This document shows positions 1-3,550 of a stretch of 6,481 nucleotides of DNA, piece after piece (position 1 is the stretch's first letter; every line of letters starts with the position of its first letter). The translations under genes and the position numbers were made by a program. This stretch comes from an uncultured Devosia sp. (GTDB taxonomy: Bacteria > Pseudomonadota > Alphaproteobacteria > Rhizobiales > Devosiaceae). Under the pieces are notes generated by a model that saw only the letters and a list, made by a program, of their open reading frames with translations, ran no database searches and was not told where the DNA came from. The stretch is taken from NCBI GenBank assembly GCA_934553185.1, contig CAKTFF010000125.1, positions 1 through 6,481 on the forward strand. Direction: 5' to 3'.

Positions 1-207
1 GACCGGCCGCGTGGCCTTGCTTCGCCCGCCCTGCTGGCGGCAGCCGCCGCAGCTTATGGCGAGCGCGACAGTGACCCCGACGGCCGCATCCGCGCGACGC
101 TTGAAATCATCTGGCTCTCGGGCTGGGTGCCGCACCCCTCCCAGCAACAGCCGCTCAAGCCCGGAAGCGCTACGAGCCGTCTTGGCGAGGTGCTGGGAAA
201 ATCATAG
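1..207 (+). CDS. Class I SAM-dependent methyltransferase (BioC/NDUFAF5-like), C-terminal fragment
   Basis: An open frame enters from the left edge and ends at TAG 205-207, giving the last 68 residues of a protein; its start lies outside the window. The fragment carries an Ala-rich helix (residues 8-18), then [19 protein letters not shown] and [13 protein letters not shown] (about residues 24-57). This resembles the C-terminal end of the BioC/NDUFAF5-like methyltransferases of alphaproteobacteria, where a beta strand ending in an L-S/T-G-W motif precedes a Q-Q-x-P-L-x-P-G-S-A motif. Such enzymes transfer a methyl group from S-adenosylmethionine; the substrate here is not known. The SAM-binding glycine loop would lie upstream and cannot be checked. 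The DUF2200 gene follows 43 nt later on the same strand, so the two may be co-transcribed. Assignment rests on remembered motif similarity; another reading frame at 11-250 is open but has no recognisable protein. Confidence 0.7.
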   Translation, partial: DRPRGLASPALLAAAAAAYGERDSDPDGRIRATLEIIWLSGWVPHPSQQQPLKPGSATSRLGEVLGKS

Positions 208-250
208 GATTGCGGCATGCCTGGAAGCTGCAAGCCCCGGAGAACCCGGC

Positions 251-598
251 ATGACCCACCGCATCTATGCCACCAGTGTGGCCAGCGTTTACCGTCACTA
301 TCTTGCCAAGGCGGAGCGCAAGGGACGCAGCAAGGCCGAAATCGACCAGGCCATCTGCTGGCTCACCGGCCACGATCAGCACTCGCTCGATCGTGAACTG
401 AACAACATGACCACCTTTGAGGATTTCTTTGCCACGGCACCGGCGATGAACCCGTCGCGCGCCCTGATCAAAGGCGTGATCTGCGGCGTCCGGATCGAGG
501 ACATCGAGGAGCCCACGATGCGTGAAATCCGTTATCTGGACAAGTTGGTGGACGAGATCGCCAAGGGCCGGCCATTGGAAAAGGTGTTGCGCAGCTAA
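251..598 (+). CDS. DUF2200 domain-containing protein
   Basis: A 115-residue protein of the DUF2200 family, function unknown. The family pattern covers the whole chain: a start of the type H-R-I-Y-x-x-S-V-A-S-V-Y (residues 3-14), [14 protein letters not shown] (19-32), ICWLTG (35-40), a TFEDFF segment (55-60), [20 protein letters not shown] (67-86) and [22 protein letters not shown] (93-114). It is probably a small soluble cytoplasmic protein; no signal peptide or membrane helix is seen. The frame is open back to position 11, but homology begins at the ATG at 251, which has GGAG at 239-242 with 8-nt spacing, so that start is chosen. It follows a methyltransferase gene by 43 nt and ends just before a hairpin terminator, which suggests it is the last gene of a short transcript. 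The family call is firm; no biochemical role can be given. Confidence 0.9.
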   Translation: MTHRIYATSVASVYRHYLAKAERKGRSKAEIDQAICWLTGHDQHSLDRELNNMTTFEDFFATAPAMNPSRALIKGVICGVRIEDIEEPTMREIRYLDKLVDEIAKGRPLEKVLRS

Positions 599-599
599 C

Positions 600-631
600 A
601 AAAAGGCCGGTGTTTCCACCGGCCCTTCTTA
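600..631. terminator. Bidirectional intrinsic terminator between DUF2200 gene and carD
   Basis: A perfect 8-bp GC-rich stem, GGCCGGTG (605-612) with CACCGGCC (617-624), closes a 4-nt loop. Read on the minus strand, the loop is GAAA (a stable GNRA tetraloop) and the stem is followed by five T residues (complement of 600-604), a classical terminator for carD. Read on the plus strand, the stem is followed by the pyrimidine-rich CTTCTTATT, a weaker tail for the DUF2200 gene. Confidence 0.85.
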
Positions 632-650
632 TTCTCAATCAACGCAAGCT

Positions 651-1220
651 TTACGCTGCGGCTTCCTCGTCACCTTCGGCTTCCGCAGCGTCCGCCTTGG
701 TGCGCTTGGGTGACTTGGCGAGGTTCTTTTCGATCAACTGCACGGCTTCGGTCAGTGTCAGCTTGTTGACGGCGCCGATCTCGCGGCTCATGCGATCCAT
801 GGCCTGCTCGAACAGCTGGCGTTCCGAATAGCTCTGCTCGGGCTGCTCTTCGGAGCGGTAAAGATCGCGCACGACTTCGGAAATGGCAATCAGGTCGCCC
901 GAATTGATCTTGGCTTCATATTCCTGAGCGCGGCGCGACCACATGGTGCGCTTGACGCGAGCGCGGCCGGTGACGGTGTGGAGCGCCTGGTTGACCAGGT
1001 CCTCTTCGGCCAGCTTGCGCATGCCGACAGACTTGATCTTGGCGACGGGGACGCGCAGGGTCAGCTTGTCCTGTTCGAAGCTGATCACGAACAGCTCAAG
1101 AGTAAGGCCAGCGACTTCCTGTTCTTCGATGGACACGATGACGCCGACGCCGTGTGCGGGATAAACCACAAACTCGCCCGTCTTGAACCCAAGCCGCGTC
1201 TGTACCTTCTTGGCTACCAT
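651..1220 (-). CDS. carD: CarD/CdnL family transcriptional regulator
   Basis: A 189-residue CarD/CdnL-type regulator. These proteins bind the beta subunit of RNA polymerase and contact promoter DNA next to the -10 element, changing open-complex stability, notably at rRNA and growth genes. The RNA polymerase-interacting Tudor-like domain lies at about residues 10-68 (GEFVVYPAHGVGVI, then an FVISFEQDKLTLRVPV strand pair). A helical DNA-contacting domain spans about 72-168 and holds W94 in the TMWSRRAQEYEAKI segment, in the place of the tryptophan that wedges at the transcription bubble in studied CarD proteins, and the SYSERQLFEQAMDRM helix (130-144). The tail from 173 is Ala/Glu-rich and probably disordered. 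The ATG is preceded by AAGGAG (1231-1236 on the plus strand) with 10-nt spacing. It lies downstream of fdxA in the same orientation but 371 nt away, so it probably has its own promoter. Confidence 0.95.
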   Translation of the reverse strand: MVAKKVQTRLGFKTGEFVVYPAHGVGVIVSIEEQEVAGLTLELFVISFEQDKLTLRVPVAKIKSVGMRKLAEEDLVNQALHTVTGRARVKRTMWSRRAQEYEAKINSGDLIAISEVVRDLYRSEEQPEQSYSERQLFEQAMDRMSREIGAVNKLTLTEAVQLIEKNLAKSPKRTKADAAEAEGDEEAAA

Positions 1221-1250
1221 ATTGGTTGAACTCCTTGTTCACGCCCCGAA

Positions 1251-1279
1251 TGGACGGTTCCTGCGGGAAAGACCGTCCA
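1251..1279 (-). promoter_or_regulatory. Hairpin in carD 5' leader, just upstream of the ribosome binding site
   Basis: Inverted repeat TGGACGGT (1251-1258) and ACCGTCCA (1272-1279), a perfect 8-bp stem around a 13-nt loop. Its base ends 14 nt upstream of the carD AAGGAG. No T-run follows on the minus strand, so it does not look like an intrinsic terminator; an mRNA-stabilising or protein-binding role is inferred only. Confidence 0.5.
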
Positions 1280-1337
1280 GTCAAACTCTTAACTTGCGTC
1301 CGAACGGGACGCCGCGCGCAGCACAAACCTTCTGCCT

Positions 1338-1359
1338 CTCCGGGTCCGCTTACCCGGAG
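1338..1359 (-). promoter_or_regulatory. GC-rich hairpin in carD 5' leader
   Basis: Inverted repeat CTCCGGGT (1338-1345) and ACCCGGAG (1352-1359), a perfect 8-bp stem with a 6-nt loop, in the middle of the gene-free stretch upstream of carD. On the minus strand it is followed by a purine-rich segment (AGGCAGAAGG), not by T residues, so termination is unlikely. With the inverted repeats at 1251-1279 and 1388-1404 it would give the carD leader three consecutive hairpins. Confidence 0.5.
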
Positions 1360-1387
1360 CTCATGCATCCAAAGATGTCACACAGAT

Positions 1388-1404
1388 TGTGCCAGGCTGG
1401 CACA
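1388..1404. promoter_or_regulatory. Near-perfect palindrome, possible operator upstream of carD
   Basis: TGTGCCAG-G-CTGGCACA has perfect 8-nt arms about a single central base. The geometry fits a site for a dimeric DNA-binding protein better than an RNA hairpin, since a one-base loop cannot form without opening inner pairs. It lies about 20-40 nt downstream of the transcription start expected from the candidate promoter at 1434-1462, where a bound repressor could block RNA polymerase. The regulator is unknown; there is passing similarity to NtrC-type sites, too weak for a call. Confidence 0.4.
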
Positions 1405-1433
1405 GGGTGGAAGGGGTGAACTGCTTATGAGGG

Positions 1434-1462
1434 ACCATAGCATAAAAAATCAGCAAAATCAA
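1434..1462 (-). promoter_or_regulatory. Candidate sigma-70-type promoter of carD
   Basis: On the minus strand TTGATT (complement of 1457-1462) and TATGGT (complement of 1434-1439) are separated by exactly 17 nt, in the most AT-rich part of the gene-free stretch. The expected transcription start, near 1427, would give carD an untranslated leader of about 205 nt that contains the three inverted repeats. Match to consensus is moderate and no other good pair was found nearer to the gene. Confidence 0.4.
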
Positions 1463-1512
1463 AAGCTACGAATCAGTAACTTTTTTGCCACGCCCAAGTG
1501 GGCGCTGTTGAT

Positions 1513-1549
1513 CGAAGCACAACCCTAAAGTCATAGGGCCCGTGCTTCG
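1513..1549 (-). other. Long hairpin in the fdxA 3' flank
   Basis: CGAAGCAC (1513-1520) pairs with GTGCTTCG (1542-1549), and inside it CCCTA (1523-1527) pairs with TAGGG (1534-1538), for 13 bp with a small internal loop. It begins about 40 nt after the fdxA stop. No T-run follows on either strand, so it is not a standard intrinsic terminator; it could protect the 3' end of fdxA mRNA or act with Rho. A shorter palindrome lies between it and the gene: TGCCGGG (1571-1577) with CCCGGCA (1580-1586), and a 5-bp stem CGCCC/GGGCG sits at 1491-1504. Confidence 0.4.
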
Positions 1550-1591
1550 TCGACAGAGCGTCACCATAGATGCCGGGTGCCCGGCAAATCC

Positions 1592-1930
1592 TCAGTCGCC
1601 CTCGCCGGCGGCTTCCGAAAAATACTTCGCCAGCTTGCCGTCTTCGCCGTCCCTCGCCTTGGCTTCGGGCAGGGGATCGCGGCGCTCGGTCAGGTTCGGC
1701 CACATGGCGGCGAACTTGGTGTTGAGGGCCAGCCATTCATCGAGACCCGATTCCGTATCGGGCTTGATCGCCTCAGCGGGGCATTCGGGCTCGCAGACGC
1801 CGCAGTCGATACATTCATCCGGATGGATCACCAGCATGTTCTCGCCCTCATAGAAACAATCCACGGGGCACACTTCCACGCAGTCGGTGTACTTACAGGC
1901 AATGCAGTTATCGGTGACGATATAGGTCAT
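1592..1930 (-). CDS. fdxA: Seven-iron ferredoxin FdxA (3Fe-4S / 4Fe-4S)
   Basis: A 112-residue soluble ferredoxin closely matching Azotobacter ferredoxin I. It should carry electrons at low potential between cytoplasmic redox enzymes; the partners are not evident here. Counting from the residue after the initiator Met, Cys 8, 16 and 49 are in place for the 3Fe-4S cluster and Cys 20, 39, 42 and 45 for the 4Fe-4S cluster; the non-ligand Cys 11 and Cys 24 are also kept. Landmarks are [18 protein letters not shown] and [16 protein letters not shown], followed by the family's C-terminal helical extension ([21 protein letters not shown]). The ATG at 1928-1930 is chosen because homologues start at this [10 protein letters not shown]; a TTG at 1955-1957 would add nine unconserved residues. 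No clear Shine-Dalgarno sequence precedes the ATG. Its neighbour upstream is divergent, so it probably starts its own transcript. Confidence 0.95.
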   Translation of the reverse strand: MTYIVTDNCIACKYTDCVEVCPVDCFYEGENMLVIHPDECIDCGVCEPECPAEAIKPDTESGLDEWLALNTKFAAMWPNLTERRDPLPEAKARDGEDGKLAKYFSEAAGEGD

Positions 1931-2126
1931 ATCGGGCGGCAGTCCGGCAGGTCTCAACAGAACCGGTGCTAAACCGTTTTCCCCTGTGCCGCAAGGCTGG
2001 CAAGGCGCACCATTTGGCGCAGGCAGGTGCTTACGGAGAAAGCCATTGTCCGCTTCATGATAGGATATGGGAACACAATGGGCACGCGCGACTTACCCTT
2101 TGACCCCAAACAAGGAGACTTTTGCG
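1931..2126. promoter_or_regulatory. Divergent intergenic region between fdxA and the PRC-barrel gene
   Basis: This 196-nt spacer must hold the promoters of both divergent genes. The plus side ends with a strong AAGGAG (2112-2117) nine nt before the PRC-barrel ATG. I could not assign a convincing -35/-10 pair on either strand: TTGTCC (2046-2051) and TATGGG (2066-2071) are only 14 nt apart, and GGAAC at 2070-2074 lacks the CGTT expected 16-17 nt later for an EcfG stress promoter. Confidence 0.4.
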
Positions 2127-2423
2127 ATGGATCACTCCAATCACGTTCGCTTGTCGTCGGCCGAACTGACCCCATCGGTGCTCGAAGGCGCCACCATCTA
2201 TGGCGCTGACGATCACAAGGTCGGCAACGTGTCGCATATGCATGGCTCGGGCGCAGCCAGCCAGGTCATCATCGATGTGGGCGGCTTCCTGGGCCTTGGC
2301 GCCAAGCCGGTGGGCGTGCCCGTCGCCGATCTCGATTTCATGCGCGACGAAAACGGCAAGGTTCATGCGGTTACGACCTGGACCAAGGACCAACTCGAAA
2401 AGATGCCCGAACATCACCACTGA
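2127..2423 (+). CDS. PRC-barrel domain-containing protein
   Basis: A 98-residue protein made almost entirely of one PRC-barrel domain, a small beta-barrel shared with the photosynthetic reaction centre H subunit and RimM. The barrel runs from about residue 16 to 90: VLEGATIYGADDHKVGNVSHM, then SQVIIDVGGFLGLGAKPVGVPVADLDFM and a final VHAVTTWTKDQLEKMP segment. The C-terminus ends in HHH. Small PRC-barrel proteins of this kind are frequent in alphaproteobacteria and often linked to stress, but their molecular role is not settled; protein or membrane-surface binding is inferred. The ATG at 2127 is chosen because AAGGAG lies nine nt upstream and because homology starts here; the frame is open further upstream to 2067 without conserved sequence. 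It stands alone on the plus strand, divergent from fdxA and convergent with the DUF2270 gene. Confidence 0.88.
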   Translation: MDHSNHVRLSSAELTPSVLEGATIYGADDHKVGNVSHMHGSGAASQVIIDVGGFLGLGAKPVGVPVADLDFMRDENGKVHAVTTWTKDQLEKMPEHHH

Positions 2424-2428
2424 CAAAC

Positions 2429-2453
2429 AAAGGCCCGGTTGCACCGGGCCTTT
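2429..2453. terminator. Shared bidirectional terminator of PRC-barrel and DUF2270 genes
   Basis: AAAGGCCCGGT (2429-2439) pairs perfectly with ACCGGGCCTTT (2443-2453), an 11-bp stem with a 3-nt loop. It begins six nt after the stop of the plus-strand gene and ends three nt before the stop codon of the minus-strand gene, so it serves both. The T tract is short (TTT then CTATT) on the plus strand and TTT then GTTTG on the minus strand. Confidence 0.85.
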
Positions 2454-2456
2454 CTA

Positions 2457-3146
2457 TTAGACGTGAACTTCGTCGGTGCGCCGGTCCCTGCCGCGCAGGG
2501 CTGCTATGGCGAGGCCAAGGTAGAACAGGACCACCAGCCCAAGAACAATCCAGCCGGGCAGCGGCCCGATGGCGGCATGAGCAACAACCATGTCGAACGG
2601 CCGGCTGGGATCCTGCGCCGCACCAGCCTGCAGATCGGGCGAGGCGATCTTGAGCACCCAGGCAAACAGCAGGATCAGAAACATCCAGATGTAGTTGCGC
2701 CGCAACCGCCGCTGCAGCGCCCGCCAGAAGGTAATACGAAAGCGCGGATGGCGCAGGTCCTGCGCCAGCATCAGCAGCCAGGGCTCGACGCCACGCTCGG
2801 TCTCAGGGCCAAACAACTGCCCGAAATAGTGCCGCTCGAACTGGCGCACCCGCATCCGGTAAACGTCGAAGAACCGATAGCGCCGCGCTTCGACGCAAAG
2901 CAGCAGCAGAATGATCAGCATGGCAAACAGCGACAGGCCATGGTGGGCAGCGGGCGTCGACAGCGTCACTGACAGGAGCGCCGCCATAACCGTGATCGCC
3001 CAGTTGCTGGTAAGGTCGAGCCGCGCGCGCCAGGCATTTACCCGGCTCATCTCCGCCCGGTAGTAGTGGATCATCGCCGTTGTGGCTTCCGACGCCGTGC
3101 CGGGCAGGCTGGCCGTGGCGATCGGCAGCGGCGTGGCCTCGCTCAC
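2457..3146 (-). CDS. DUF2270 family integral membrane protein
   Basis: A 229-residue membrane protein of the DUF2270 family, function unknown. After a polar N-terminus comes the family pattern IHYYRAEMSRVNAWRARLD (26-44), then TSNWAITV leading into the first helix. Four hydrophobic helices are visible at about 48-64, 70-86, 152-168 and 197-216. Between helices 2 and 3 lies a basic cytoplasmic-looking loop with EARRYRFFDVYRMRVR (86-101) and WRALQRRLRRNYIW (141-154), the most typical part of the family. By the positive-inside rule both ends and this loop should face the cytoplasm. Translation starts at a GTG (3144-3146) in a GTGA overlap with the stop codon of the S4-domain gene; GAGGAAG lies just upstream. 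It is the last gene of a helicase-S4-DUF2270 run and ends against a hairpin terminator. Confidence 0.87.
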   Translation of the reverse strand: MSEATPLPIATASLPGTASEATTAMIHYYRAEMSRVNAWRARLDLTSNWAITVMAALLSVTLSTPAAHHGLSLFAMLIILLLLCVEARRYRFFDVYRMRVRQFERHYFGQLFGPETERGVEPWLLMLAQDLRHPRFRITFWRALQRRLRRNYIWMFLILLFAWVLKIASPDLQAGAAQDPSRPFDMVVAHAAIGPLPGWIVLGLVVLFYLGLAIAALRGRDRRTDEVHV

Positions 3147-3550
3147 AAGTCTTCCTCGTCGCGCAGGCGATCGGTTTCCCGCCGTTCCTTCTTGGTCGGG
3201 CGGCCCGCCCCCTCAGCCCGTGGCGCAATAGCCGCTTCAAAGGGCGACAGGTCCTGCCGCGGGAGCGGGGGTGGCGACATGTCCTCGTAGAGGCCCTGTG
3301 CTTCGCTCGCAGGACCACGACGGGTGCCGCAATCGATGATGCGCCAGACAAGGATGCGGCCATGCAGGCTCATGGTCAGCACGTCCCCGGCACCGACCTT
3401 GTGGTCGGAGCGTTCGGTGCGTTCCGAATTAACCCTAACAGCGCCGGTCTCGATCAGCTTTTGCGCCAGCGTGCGCGATTTCACCGCGCGCGAAAAATGG
3501 AGGAACTTGTCGAGCCGCTCCTTGCGGACAGGTTCAACAAGCTCGGCCAC
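3143..3550 (-). CDS. S4-domain RNA-binding protein, Hsp15 (HslR)-like
   Basis: A 135-residue protein with an S4 RNA-binding domain at about residues 10-60 (ERLDKFLHFSRAVKSRTLAQKLIETGAVRVN, then a KVGAGDVLTMSL strand). The C-terminal tail GRPTKKERRETDRLR (116-130) is the basic helix typical of Hsp15. Escherichia coli Hsp15 binds stalled 50S subunits that carry nascent chains and helps recycle them; a similar ribosome or structured-RNA role is likely here. The linker at 76-110 is Pro/acid-rich and probably flexible. The GTG start (3548-3550) directly follows the TAG of the helicase gene with no gap, and AAGGGA inside the end of the helicase gene gives a suitable ribosome binding site six nt upstream. 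Its stop overlaps the start of the DUF2270 gene by four nt. Helicase plus S4 protein is, from memory, a recurrent pair in Hyphomicrobiales. Confidence 0.9.
   Translation of the reverse strand: MAELVEPVRKERLDKFLHFSRAVKSRTLAQKLIETGAVRVNSERTERSDHKVGAGDVLTMSLHGRILVWRIIDCGTRRGPASEAQGLYEDMSPPPLPRQDLSPFEAAIAPRAEGAGRPTKKERRETDRLRDEEDL

Noticed and set aside
11..250. An in-frame extension of the DUF2200 gene up to an early start codon near position 11.
   Set aside because: The DUF2200 homology begins exactly at the ATG at 251, and the upstream part is better explained by the methyltransferase frame ending at 207.
170..619. A 149-codon open frame on the minus strand opposite DUF2200.
   Set aside because: It overlaps the DUF2200 gene fully and runs across the terminator; the DUF2200 frame has clear homology and this one has none.
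1398..1414. TGGCAC within the palindrome as the -24 element of a sigma-54 promoter, on either strand.
   Set aside because: No TTGC -12 element follows at the required spacing on either strand.
1226..1528. A 100-codon open frame on the plus strand in the carD upstream region.
   Set aside because: No family resemblance, no good ribosome binding site, and it spans the inverted repeats and the candidate carD promoter; it looks like chance.
2046..2071. TTGTCC and TATGGG as a promoter for the PRC-barrel gene.
   Set aside because: The 14-nt spacing is too short for a sigma-70 promoter and no better pairing is visible.
2070..2094. GGAAC as the -35 element of an EcfG general stress promoter for the PRC-barrel gene.
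   Set aside because: The expected CGTT 16-17 nt downstream is absent (ACTT/CTTA instead).
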